Part shown: piece after piece, positions 1-9,611 of the stretch
How positions within the stretch are numbered: the stretch's first letter is position 1
Layout of the letters: the number at the start of each line of letters is the position of its first letter
Assembly: GCA_003427395.1 (NCBI GenBank)
Contig: BFEA01000381.1
Coordinates: 545,995 to 598,065 of the forward strand
Source of the DNA: Chara braunii
Taxonomy: Eukaryota > Streptophyta > Charophyceae > Charales > Characeae
Length of the DNA stretch: 52,071 nt
Direction of reading: 5' to 3'
Made by a program: the position numbers and the translations under genes
The notes under the pieces: model-generated
The model's database searches: none
What the model was told of the DNA's origin: nothing
The model's input: only the letters and a program-made list of their open reading frames with translations

Positions 1-540
1 CAGTGTCCGGCCGTATACCATCTGGCACAGGTATACCATCTGGTACAGAATGCATCCCAATACTCGTTGTTGAGAGGAGGAAACGAGACCTGCATCTTCG
101 GGTACGGACTGAAATGCGCGACATCCCAAGGACCAGATGTCCGACGACCTGCCCACCTTCATTCCCGTACCTGCCATCTTCAGCTCCAGCTTTTCAGGTG
201 CCATGTAGTTTAGTGTTCCCACCATCTCGCTCCAATGAATATTTGTCGTGTCCCTTTCCAACTGCTTGGCGATTCCGAAATCTATCAGTTTGACCTCCCC
301 TTGCAAAAGCAGAAAATCGGTGGGCTTCAGATCGGAGTGGACAATCCTCTCCTCGTGGATAGTCCTCAGTGACACGGCCTCCAGCATGTCTGTCCAGTAG
401 TGCTTGATCGTGTGCTCGTTCATCCTCGGCTCACCTTCTTGTCGGTTCGAACCCTTGCCGTTCCACACCTTCTCCCCGTACTCCAACACTACGTCGTAGT
501 CTATCGGTTGCACGTGGAGTGCGAGGTGGTAGGAGGCGAA
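1..540 (-). CDS. MPS1: Partial Mps1/TTK-type spindle-checkpoint kinase domain, leaves window at its 3' end
   Basis: Read on the minus strand, one open frame runs from about 540 to 1. In order it shows DVVLEYGE (hinge), a WTDMLEAV helix, the catalytic loop HSDLKPTDF (about 339-313), LIDFGIAK with the DFG motif (282-274), the activation segment DTTNI and VGTLNYM, MAPE (about 201-193) and DIWSLGC. HSDLKPANFL, DTTNI and VGT(V/L)NYM are hallmarks of the Mps1/TTK family, which phosphorylates kinetochore proteins in the spindle checkpoint. Oddities: the metal-binding Asn of HSDLKPAN is Asp here (codon at 316-318); the segment IDLAKLLE after the hinge is missing; a 69-bp in-frame insertion separates two LGC triplets (121-129 and 52-60); and QMVY occurs twice through an 18-bp tandem duplication (13-48). 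Family assignment is firm. Function is doubtful, and a retained intron could explain part of the insertion. Confidence 0.8.
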
Positions 541-1109
541 GGAAGAGGAACGACTATTCACGAGAGTAAGTAGGAGAAGAAGCAAGTGTAGAAAATGAGA
601 TGATGTCGGAGTCGGGAGTCGTGGACCTACGCCCGGATGTTGCGGGCGACAAGGAGAATGCAGAGGTTTGAACAGTCGGAAAGGGGAGGGGGATTCTTCC
701 CAAGCACGGTAGTGTCGCTCGAGTTGCTCTTCGTGACATCTGAAATACGATGGCAGCTCGTGAGCGAGTCTCGGAGGAGTGTCAGGTTGTGGAGGACGAG
801 CTCAACAGTTTCGTCGAATGCCAGGTAGGGTTTCCAGCTAAGTCCAGTACTGCCTCTGCCAACAACGGCGTTGGCATTGCTAGTGTAACGTCGGCGGGTT
901 GCAGTGGCCGCTTGCTACCTGAACTAGTCGCACGAGTAGCGTATGGGAGGAGGCTAGAGCATCAGCACCAGCATCAGCAGCAGAAGCAGCTCGCTGTTCT
1001 GCGTATGGATTGTGCCGGCGAGCAGGGTGACATGGGCAGATCCTCCTCGCAATCAACGTCGTCGTGGGTATGCCGTCAAGGACGACGCGAAGGCGCAGTG
1101 GAGAAGGTG
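509..1109 (+). repeat. Inverted-repeat copy A: KEN-box/D-box N-terminal unit (plus strand)
   Basis: This stretch matches the reverse complement of 3896-4555 over its whole length with few mismatches. Its reading frame opens with ATGATG at 600 and encodes GDKENAEV (a KEN box at 651-659), then a TGA at 669. Further on in the same frame comes RVALRDI (720-740), a cyclin-type destruction box, with TGA at 741 where copy B has Trp. The frame then reaches CAG|GTAGGG (donor GT at 825-826), a plausible 5' splice site. The copy is broken by two nonsense codons. It is fused on its right to a kinase fragment instead of the TPR region that follows copy B, so it looks like a rearranged duplicate. Confidence 0.75.
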
Positions 1110-1340
1110 AGACCCTGATCTACGTAGTGCTGGAGTACGGGAAGATCGACTTGGCGAAGTTGCTCGAGAAGGTGTGGAACGGCAAATCGAGAAGGTGTGG
1201 AACGGCAAGGTTCGAACCGACAAGAAGGTGATGAACGAGCACACGATCAAGCACTAGTGGACAGACATGCTGGAGGCCGTGAGGACTATCCACAAGGATG
1301 CGGCGGCTGCTGCCATTGATTCTGCTGACACCAGTAGAAT
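1110..1340 (+). pseudogene. Inverted duplicate fragment of the Mps1-type kinase domain
   Basis: The plus strand encodes TLIYVVLEYGKIDLAKLLE, then VWNGK, MNEHTIKH, WTDMLEAV and RTIH. This is the hinge to pre-catalytic-loop part of the kinase also found on the minus strand at 540-360. It keeps IDLAKLLE, which the minus copy has lost. A 25-bp tandem duplication containing gtgtggaacggcaa (about 1168-1215) shifts the frame, and a TAG replaces the Tyr codon of HYW (about 1255). After RTIHKD the match stops before the catalytic loop, and the sequence turns into an alanine-coding run with a stop near 1375. It is a dead fragment, in opposite orientation to the main gene. Confidence 0.75.
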
Positions 1341-1402
1341 GAAACTTGAGCAAATCATATTTCTTCAATCCAGCCTTTGACTGCGGGAGTCTCTCATATT
1401 AT

Positions 1403-2602
1403 TCAGGCCAACCTCCTGAGCCCGAACAGAGCGTGCCATTGCCTCCTCTCGCCACGTGCCCCGCCGCCACCGTTGATCGCCCCCGGCTTGGAGCAAGGAC
1501 CGCCGGGCCAACCCCGCAGCGAGCGACACGTGGCTGCTGTCTCACCCAATGATGAGTTCGTTCCTTCCGTTTCGCTCGCGACCGAGCTTAGCGAGACAGC
1601 GTCCGCACCCACTTCTTCGTCAATAGCATCATCACCACCCCCACCACCACATGAGCCCTTCTTCACATGAGGGCCGCCGCCGTGGTCGCTTTCAATGCCA
1701 TCGCCGCTCCCACAGCTGCTTCAGGGGTTGCTTTTTTGCGTCCGTCCCGAAGAGAGAGCCCCCGACTTGGAGCAAGGACCGCCGGGCCAACCCCGCGGCG
1801 AGCCAGAGGTGGCCGCTGTCTCACCCAATGATGAGTTCGTTCCTTCCGTTTCTCTCGCGACTGAGCTTAGCGAGACAGCATCCGCACCCCCACCCACTTC
1901 TTCGTCAATAGCATCATCATCACCCCCACCACCACCAGAGGAGCCCTTCTTCACTCGAGGGCCGCCCTCGTGGTAGCTTTCAATGCCATCGCTGCTCCCA
2001 CAGCTTCTTCGGGGGTTGCTTTTGCGTCCGTCCCGAATAGAGAGCCCATACCCGCCTCCGCTTTCCCCAATGACGACTGCTTCCTCTTCTGATCCACTCT
2101 CGCTCGCGGCAACAGTCGTTATTATTACATCCTTGCCAACTGTGGTTGGCCTGAGATCGTTCTGGCAGGTTTGCCGCGCATCGCGCCTCTGTTGTTGCAG
2201 CCTTCGAAGCAACACGCTAGCTTCATCGACGGGATCGGGATCGGCTATCCCTCTAGCGGTCGCGTTTGCCACGTCAGATTGGCCGTCTCTTCCGACTGCA
2301 TGTCCAGCGCCACACTCAGCCGAAGGGGGAGGAGCGGACCCCTTCTTTTTTTCAGAGAACAGACTGGACGAGGGGAACTGCCAAAGATTTTTCCCGCCCT
2401 GAGCTGAAAGAAAATGGTCGCCGTTCTCTGCTTCTGATATCGGCGCTGCACTGGGAAACCGATGCGGCGGCGGCGGCTTCCTTCTCGCTTCATCTTCGTC
2501 AGCGCTCTCGTCCAACACCATCAAGATCGAGCTTTCGTCATCAGACGCCCTCTGGCTATTCCCTCCCAGCCTGCTCAAGCCGACTTCCCTTGGGGGACAC
2601 AA
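1403..2602 (-). CDS. Low-complexity, acidic/Ser-rich open frame, possible central region of the Mps1-like gene
   Basis: A 293-codon minus-strand frame runs from 2602 to 1721, and a related frame follows at 1666-1403. The protein is disordered in character: acidic stretches (DESADEDEARR), Ser/Gly-rich runs (GSSGGGGGDDD) and AVSLSSVARETEG. It has no recognisable domain. It lies between the TPR region and the kinase domain on the same strand, where Mps1 proteins have a long unstructured linker, so it may be that linker. The C-terminal part is duplicated in tandem with a 279-bp period (separate entry); the downstream copy is frameshifted by extra T residues near 1730. Assignment to the kinase gene is by position only. 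Confidence 0.4.
1481..2047. repeat. 279-bp (93-codon) tandem duplication
   Basis: The block starting cttggagcaaggacc at 1485 recurs at 1764, giving a period of 279 bp and two copies that are about 90% alike. Because 279 is a multiple of three, both copies encode the same peptide on the minus strand (AVSLSSVA.ETEGTNSS.LGE). A run of six T in the first copy, against four in the second, breaks the frame between them. Confidence 0.8.
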
Positions 2603-3204
2603 CCGTTACGACACATGGTGTTTTCTTGACGAGCTCCATTCGCAAGAAGAGTGGCTTCGACTCTACTAGACTTGTTGGCATTGACAACACAAGCGGCCGT
2701 CGTCGCTCCGGTCAGTCCAGTCGAAGAGGCTGCTGAATTCCCACTCCTATTTCGGAGACTTTCCTGATGACCCCCATTCTCCAGCCGGGGGTCTGCAATC
2801 GAGGCGCCCGGAAGCGGGGAAACAACGACTGCCACCCTGCTCCGAGGAGGAGGAAGAAGACGACGACGTTCTTTTGCAAGAAGAAGGAAGGGAAGAGGAA
2901 ATCTCTCCTGCGGCAGGCGATGTCTTCCCAACCGATGATGCGGGAGCTGGACCTCCTCGCGCCGGCGCCCGCCGCCATGGCATGGCAGAGCTCTGCACGA
3001 CGGGCGTTGAAAAATGCTGTGCGCCGCTCGATTCCACCCCTCCTGGAATCCGTGGAAGGGCTGTATGTGGAGGGAAAGCAGGCGAGGCTGCCGCTGCAGC
3101 AGCACCTATCATGTCTAAGGAGGCAGTTGCACAGCGGCGGCAGCGGGACCAAGCAATCCTGCCGCTGAAGCTGACGATCCCCGGCCAAATTCCTCAGCCT
3201 CCGA
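2603..3204 (-). other. Ser/Ala-rich open frames between TPR and linker segments
   Basis: Minus-strand 3112-2747 is open and in the same frame as the 2602-1721 frame. It encodes Ala-, Pro- and Ser-rich sequence with a run of nine serines. Other frames are also open here because the DNA is GC-rich. It may continue the disordered linker of the kinase gene. I cannot prove coding. Confidence 0.3.
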
Positions 3205-3895
3205 CTAATGATGCTGACGTGGAGGCAGGTTCAAGTGATTATGTTGCTGCTGACGTGGCAGGGACGTCTGCTCCAGCATGGCAGAGGGCCCTTCCGCGTC
3301 CAACTTCTCGACAAGATTCTTCAGGTCCTCGACAGGCTTCGCCTGCGCATTGATGCCCTTATTCAAAATCGACCTGGCTTTCTGCGCATTTCCCGCTTGC
3401 GCTTCAAACATTGCCCATTCCGTGTAATAATAAGACAAACGAATTCCAATCCCCTCGCACTGCATGTAGTTGGAAGTGCTACGAGCCTCCTCCTCGTCGT
3501 CGATCTCTTGTTGTTTGGCGAAGCCAATCCACACTCGTGCGTACGTCTCATTTCCCCCCTGACCCGTGCCCCCCGCACCTGTTTAGTCGCCCATGAGTAC
3601 AAGCGCGCCAAAGTGACACGCGACCCAAAAAACATCGACAAGTACTCTTTGGACAAAGAGCCGAGTCTCGTCTCCAAGAATTCCAGTAAATTCACCCATG
3701 GTTGCAAGCACTGAACGCCCGCCTGGACCAGAGAGATCAATTTCGACAGCCTAGCATCGTCTTTATTGCACCTCTTGCGCCCTACAACGGGATCGTACAC
3801 GCCAGGTAATTTGTCGGGATCGCTACCCCGTTCCAGTAACAGCTTGAGCTCATAGAACAGCCTCGACTTCGCCACGACTCTGCCTGCTTCCCTCA
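3205..3895 (-). pseudogene. Mps1-type N-terminal TPR region, frameshifted
   Basis: In frame 3935-3576 the minus strand encodes LSKLISLVQAG, PWVNLLEFLE and SWATKQV. In a second frame from 3552 it encodes NETYARVWIGFAKQQ, EARSTSNYMQ, YYTEWAMFEAQAGNAQKAR and SILNKGINAQAKP. Together these match the helical repeats (TPR-like, also seen in Bub1/BubR1) at the N-terminus of Mps1/TTK proteins, which help place the kinase at kinetochores. The two halves are joined by about 23 bases containing two runs of six C/G (3553-3575), too short for an intron, so a small indel in the homopolymers is the likely break. The segment lies just downstream of copy B on the same strand, consistent with one ancestral gene. 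Bub1/BubR1 is the main alternative, but the Mps1-type kinase nearby favours Mps1. Confidence 0.65.
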
Positions 3896-4555
3896 CACCT
3901 TCTCCACCGCGCCTTCGCTTCGTCCTTGACGGCACCTACGACGACGTTGATTGCGAGGAGGATCTGCCGACGTCACCCTGCTCACCGGCACAATCCATAA
4001 CGCAGAACAGCGAGCTGCTGCTGCTGCTGCCGCTGGTGTTGACGCTCTACCCTCCTCCCATATGCTACTCGTGCCACTCGCAAGCGGCCACTGCAACCCG
4101 CCGACGTTACACTATCAATGCCAACGCCGTTGTTGGCAGAGGCAGTACTAGAGTTAGCTGGAAACCCTACCTGGCATTCAACAAAACTGTTGAGCTCGTC
4201 CTCCACAACCCTACACTCCTCCGAGACTGGCTGACCAGCTGCCATCGTATTCCAGATGTCACGAAGAGCAACTCGAGCTCGCTGACGAGCTGCCATCGTA
4301 TTCCAGATGGCCATCGTATTCCAGATGTCACGAAGAGCAACTCGAGCGACACTACCCTGCTTGGGAAGAATTCCCCTCCCCTTTCCAACTGTTCAAACCT
4401 CTGCATTCTCCTTGTCCCCGGCAACATCCCGGCGTAGGTCCATGACTCCCGACTCCGACATCATCTCATCTTCTACACTTGCTTCTTCTCCTACTTACTC
4501 TCGTGAAGAGTCTTTCCTCTTCCTTCACCGCCTACTACCTCGCACTCCACGTGCA
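3896..4555 (-). repeat. Inverted-repeat copy B: N-terminal unit with KEN box and duplicated D-box
   Basis: This is the minus-strand partner of 509-1109. From ATG at 4464 it encodes MMSESGV, then GDKENAEV (KEN at 4413-4405) and a TGA shared with copy A. It continues with RVALRDIWN (4344-4318), a repeat of IWNTMA, a second RVALRDIWN (4275-4249), MAAGQ, EECRVVEDELNSFVECQ and the donor-like CAG|GTAGGG. KEN and RxxLxxIxN motifs are degrons read by the APC/C ubiquitin ligase and are expected in mitotic regulators. A local tandem duplication has doubled the D-box in this copy only. The unit leads straight into the TPR region, so it is likely the original 5' end of the kinase gene. The shared TGA suggests an intron or an early inactivating change. 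Confidence 0.65.
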
Positions 4556-5776
4556 TTCGGTGGGCGTCCACAACAGTCAGATAAGTCAACTCGAGAACTT
4601 CAAGGGGAACTATGAACCTTTGAAAGGAACATGAAACGTTTTCACCTTTCTGCAGTCACAGATGGGGCCCTCGAGTTCGATCCCCAGACCTTACCTTGCC
4701 CATGTACAGTATCGAGTTGACCCCCGAATGTTTGAGCCCGTGACCTGTGTTTTGGTAGTTGGTTGTTGTCTGTAGTAGGTCTGTGTAGCTGCAGGGGTTC
4801 GATCTGTAGGTCTGTCGAATAGGGGTCACAGCTATGTAGAGGTCGTAGCTGTAGGTGTTCTGCGAGGTCAAGGTCCTAGCCGCTACAGTCCTGAAAGGTC
4901 AAGGTCGTAGTTGCTACAGTACTCGAAAAGCCAAGTCCACAGACTTCCGGAAGGTCTGGAAGTGGCCTTTCAAAAGTGTCTCACGTTTAGGCAATGGCAA
5001 GTGGGCAAGTGGTGGAGTCCAACTTCGATGAGTCAGCGGTACCCAGTCCCAGTCTCACTTTGCACAGTCAGCAAGTACCATGACGGACTGTGTGCACCAT
5101 GGGCTTGGTGGAAAGGGGTCAGACCACCAAGTTACAGAAGCATAAATCAAGAGGCAGCGCCCAGCTATTGATTCATTCGCTGCGTAAGCCATGCGGAAGC
5201 GCTGCTTCAGCGTCTTGTGCGAGGTGGTCTGCAGGTCGCCCGAAGTCAAAGCGAGCTGAGAGATGATAGCGTAGCCATAGTTAGTAGAGGTGGAGCGGCC
5301 ATAGCCGCTGTAGTGATAGGAGTTAGTGAGGGTGTATGAGTGAGTGACAAGTGAGTGTGCGTGGGAGTATTCAGGGTGATCCAAAGTTGAGTGCGGGCGA
5401 ACAGTGGTATTGATCCTCGGTTGTCATATCTCTGAGCTTTGAGTGGGCGCTGTGCGCCAGTGTGAATCACCATCTGTTTGTGTGAAGTGGAAAGAAAGTG
5501 AGTCTGATTGCAAACAAGTGGAAATAGTCAGAAACTGAGATTTTAAAATGAACAAGTTCAGATAACAATTAGTTCTACAAGGTAGTGAGACCTTCCTGGG
5601 AAATGGGCACCCACCAACGCACCGAGGGCACGGGCGGGCGAGCTCGGAGGGTAACTGTGGAAGGTCTCACTGCTCTGTTGTCCTCTGAAGGAACCAGGCT
5701 CCAGACGGCGACGCGCGGCAATGCGAAAATCCAAGCAGGGAAAGGCAGAATCTCCCGTAGTGAAAAAGGAGGAAGG
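4556..5776. other. No gene recognised
   Basis: Frames here are short and differ in every direction. I see a GTAGTTG/GTAGCTG-rich stretch at 4740-4920 and a short hairpin built on agtgagaccttcc (5586) with its complement near 5668. No domain or transposon end was identified. Confidence 0.5.
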
Positions 5777-5898
5777 GGGCCTCGCTGCACTACTCTCGAC
5801 ATGCACAAAAGACAAAAATATTGGCCGTGTATCTTTCCATATTCTATGGGAAGATTCACTCTCGTTTTGCACATTTCGAGAGTAGTGCAGCGAGGCCC
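5777..5898. mobile_element. 122-bp non-autonomous TIR element, GGGCCTCGC family
   Basis: The ends are perfect inverted repeats of 23 bp, starting GGGCCTCGCTGCACTACTC and ending with its complement at 5898. The interior carries a core (gtgtatctttccat, then gaagattcactctcg) that recurs at 12543, 12684, 39808 and 42208-42379. It has no coding capacity. Length and TIRs fit a MITE. No clear target duplication is visible. The terminal GGGCC fits PIF/Harbinger-type ends, as in the larger element at 35181. Confidence 0.75.
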
Positions 5899-6290
5899 AG
5901 AGACACTAGCACTTTCCAGAACGCATCTGACTGGAGAAGTGCATGGAGGGGGAGTGGAGCGCTAAAGCTACGCTCTGCGCTAATCTCGAGGTCCGCTGCC
6001 GGGGACAGTAGCAGTAACAGTCGAGGGTGAGTGTGATGAAGCGGTGTGGTCTGACGAATATCGACCAGCACACTCGGAATTTGCTGAGGTGCTGGCACTA
6101 GGGCCTCGCCACACCAATGTCGAAACAGGAGTTTTCAACATTTTTCCCTCGCCACACAGACTGTAGAAGAAAAAATGTCGAAAACACTTTCACAATCTTC
6201 AGAGAGGTTGTTTCGACATGGGTGTCGAACGGCCCGCCTGAAGCGGGTCCAGTTTCAACATCACGGAAACGAAGGTTGTGAAGGATATGT

Positions 6291-6660
6291 GTATTTTTTT
6301 ATTTTTATTTTTTTAAACTATACTATTCTCTCAATTTTTCCTCACACTACCTACCTACCACTACTCCTACCTATAGGCATACGGGGAAACCCGTAGCATA
6401 CCAGAGCCGTGTTTTTACGGCCCCTCGAGCCTGCAGGATACCGGCCAGGGGACGGCAGGTAGCACCAGGGATAAAGCGGATCAATCCCCCGTGCCTCCCT
6501 TTAGGCCCCTCCCCTTTGAACATAGCAGACTCTGCTTGATGCCGATCGGGGGATCCAGTGGTCTATCTCTTGGGTAGCGGGTGCCAAGTAAGCCCAGGAA
6601 GGCATGAGGCCAATGGGGATTGAACCCATGACCTCCTGAATGCCACTTGCGAGTGCCTCA
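6291..6660 (-). mobile_element. tRNA-derived SINE, subfamily A, 5' truncated
   Basis: On the minus strand this copy keeps the box-B promoter element (gggttcaatccc), the body (ccttcctgggc, gcagagtctgct) and the subfamily-A tail (agtggtaggtaggtagtgtg), ending in an A-rich stretch (T-rich on plus, 6296-6317). The box-A part is missing, since the match stops at 6660. It sits inside the TIR element 6101-6873, so it inserted later than that element. Compare the complete copy at 37757. Confidence 0.8.
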
Positions 6661-6670
6661 ACATCCTATG

Positions 6671-6671
<1 letters not shown>

Positions 6672-6722
<51 letters not shown>
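6672..6722. repeat. Poly(T) run of about 50
   Basis: An uninterrupted T run directly beyond the truncated SINE head. It may be the remnant tail of another inserted retroelement in minus orientation. Confidence 0.9.
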
Positions 6723-6723
<1 letters not shown>

Positions 6724-6873
6724 TTACCCCTTTTCTAAAACGAAACTTCGCTTATCCAGGGTCTTCGACGTACAATGTGGCGAAGGCGGTCTTTGTGTCG
6801 AAACAGTGGATGCCTAAAATGGTCTCATAGTTGTCGAATATTTCACCATTTCAACAGTGGTGTGGCGAGGCCC

Positions 6874-9558
6874 ATAGACTTTACTATGACGAGTGCCCAC
6901 TGTGGAATATCAGGGGCCAAAGGGAATCCTCGCCTCCAAGGAAAGGTACGATGTGATGCCCAACCTCACGCCCAGCGCGACTTCCTGATCGGAGTAGGAT
7001 GGGGGCCTGGAAGTGCGAAAAGGGGTGTGCCAAGGATTTTTGGGGAAGTGGAGTCCCAGGTCAGAACTGAGATCTCCTGTGATAGGGTCTTTCGGGGGGC
7101 ACGAGTGCAATTTGGCGGAGAGGGCGTCTTCGGGTTACAAGGCAAATGGTATGCGCGGGTCGCTCAAGACCGAGCGAGCCATCGGTTTCAGGGACGGCGG
7201 TTCGCGAGCAGGTCCCTTCGGGGTAGGTGGGGTTCCTATGAGTCAGTCTGTCGGGAGTTGCCACGTGGCGCTGGTCGTCGCACGTTTGGGTTAGGCCTCC
7301 GAAACTCCGGGTTTCTCTGATCGCCGCATCGCCGGCAGTTTCTGCAGGGTGTGCTGGGCCAGTAGGGGGCTATGGCCGGCCACGGGACGACGCTGAGTTG
7401 ATGATACGGAAGAAGGTGGCGAAAGGGAGGGAAACTGGTGGTGATAACTACAAATCCGGGGTGGATGAAGTAGTAGGTATGGTCCGGAGAAGGGAAATCG
7501 GAGCACCGGGGGTCGCTAGAGGTGGCGCAGTGGAATTCCCGAGGACACAGTCGGTTCTTAATGTGGCAGGGATATCTCTGCCTCAGGATTTCGTTTATCC
7601 AAGGGGTGAAGTAATTTGGGTCGTATGATGAGTCGGAATTCCAGGATCGCGTCATTGTGTCATTGCGGTATAATGAGTTGCCTAAGGGCAGGTCCGTGGC
7701 GATCGCGGTCACCGCGTGCGAATTCCGGGGTGGCCACTCCCAATCGGACAGGGCATCTGCGATCGATGGTCCTGACGAGTCGACGCCCGGGGATACGTGT
7801 AAGTGCGCAACTCAGATCGCGTTTTACACTTGTCCTCGCGCGGCGTTGGCCAAGCCCGGCATCCGATCGTCTAATCACTTCGTGATGTTCTGAGCATGCA
7901 AGATGCAACGATCACAAACAGCTTGATCAAAAGACAAGCAAAGGCAAGGACAGGATTATCGATTGCACAAAATTCCTATTCTGCACATGAGTGCATCGAA
8001 TGCGACAAACAAAAACAAAGACAAGGACCTTGGAGAAAGATACGCAATCAACCATGGCATCCATACATCCATACATTCAACAATCATACACACAGCGCCT
8101 CAGAGGTGGGAAAAATCGCAAGGACAAGTGTGAGCAAAAACCCAAGTCCAAATTCCGATAAACAGAAATCGGGCAAATCGCCCAGAGCCGAAATCAAAAC
8201 TTATATACACGAGACCAGAGGGAGAAAAGATAAAAGAAACAGCAACTCCTCGTCCATCAACCTCAATTCTCTCTTCCTCTCTCTCTTCTCCTCCGATGCA
8301 GACACTCCGTCGTCGCGCACCAACCCACGAAGCCGTCACCCCGCTTAGTCCTCCCGCGCCTGTCAGGTTCGCCCGCGCCCACAGTCCATCGTGGCCCGTG
8401 TCAACCCCTCGCGTTTGGCACCAGCTGGTCGGGTCGCCCGACTCCTGCTCTACTCACCTCTTACTTCCCTCCATTGCCGACCCTCTCTGATCGGGCAACC
8501 CCGAGCTTCCAACAGCTGGTTAAGAGAGTTAACTAATCGCGCAGCCAGAATTTATAGCGTGCATGCGCGCGCGTAGAACACAGAATTACCAGAACTTAGA
8601 AGAAGGGAATGGGGAGGGATTGCCTACATCTGCATGGTTTGATCGCGGCGTGGGGGACGTAGCCGCTCTCCACGCATCGATCCGATCATGCAGACCGCGA
8701 CTACCAAAAACGCAGCAAAAGAAAGAGAAGAAGGGCGGGAAAGACGAAGCGCAAGAAGAAAGATACAGTTACAATGGCGCCCGCCCAAAATTACAGTTAC
8801 ACACACGATTAAAGGCGTCCACTAATCAGAGTTCCGTTGTAGCCGCATAAAGAAGCGCGTAGACAAAAAGCGTCGTGTGGCAAGGAAAATCCTAATTACG
8901 AAATTCCTAAATTCCTATGAAATACGAAGAAGCAAAAAGCACAAATTCCAGAAGAAAAGTCTGAAATTCCGAGAGCCATCGGGGCTCAACAAAATTCGAA
9001 AAAGATTTAAAAAAATAAATAAAAAAGAACGAAGCAAATTCCCGCGCGATGTCCGCGCCCAAAAGTTTGGAACCGAAACAAAAGAAACGACGTCAACATT
9101 TATCAATCGCGCGCACGGCGGCGCGCCAGCCATTCGGTCAACCAATCAATCAACCAGCCGTTTTAGGACACACCCGGCTCCGAACCCAGCCATTCGAAAA
9201 GAAGCGACGAAAAAGATGAAAAAACAAGGACACTGATGCAATTTCCCATCGATCCTGATTTCCCGTAATTGGCCCAAGCTTCCCAACTTAGGACCCCTCA
9301 TTGCAACCGCGCAGAAAGTCGCGCGTTACAGAAAGTGGTTCGTCACAACGGTCCTTTGCGTGGTGTCTCTTTCCACGTCACATCAAATAGGAGGGTAGTC
9401 AGTCCCTTGTTTGACCCTGTGGACTCTGTTGACTTGGGCTCGCCATCAAGGAGTCGCCTACGCTTAACGGTCCTTCACCCAAAACCCAGGGGTGAGGTAT
9501 TATATACTTAACTAATCTGATCTTTCCGTAAATTACTGGAGGCTTCTATATTTAGTTT
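6874..9558. other. No gene recognised; unassigned open frames
   Basis: A 158-codon minus frame (7712-7236) and a 119-codon plus frame (8877-9236, Lys-rich) are open, but I recognise no domain. The minus frame is Pro/Arg/Cys-rich (TPCRNCRRCG), which could hint at a nucleic-acid-binding peptide; this is too weak to call. Base composition changes from GC-rich (7000-7900) to A-rich (8900-9230). Confidence 0.45.
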
Positions 9559-9611
9559 TTGTGGTATTCTCGATGGGTGCTTCATAGCGTAAATATTAAG
9601 GTTGTGGAAAA

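Larger units (their letters stand above)
6101..6873. mobile_element. TIR element of about 770 bp with a nested SINE
   Basis: The left end GGGCCTCGCCACACCA (6101) and right end TGGTGTGGCGAGGCCC (ending 6873) are inverted repeats that extend into TGTCGAAA/TTTCAACA. The interior contains many TGTCGAAA or TTTCGACA motifs near both ends, as expected of transposase-binding subterminal repeats. About 480 bp of the interior is the SINE (6291-6660) plus a poly(T) run (6672-6722), so the original element was about 290 bp. Flanking triplets are CTA and ATA, so a target duplication is not preserved. Confidence 0.65.

Noticed and set aside
7236-7712. Gag-like protein with a zinc knuckle (TPCRNCRRCG)
   Set aside because: The Cys spacing does not fit CX2CX4HX4C and there is no neighbouring protease or RT.
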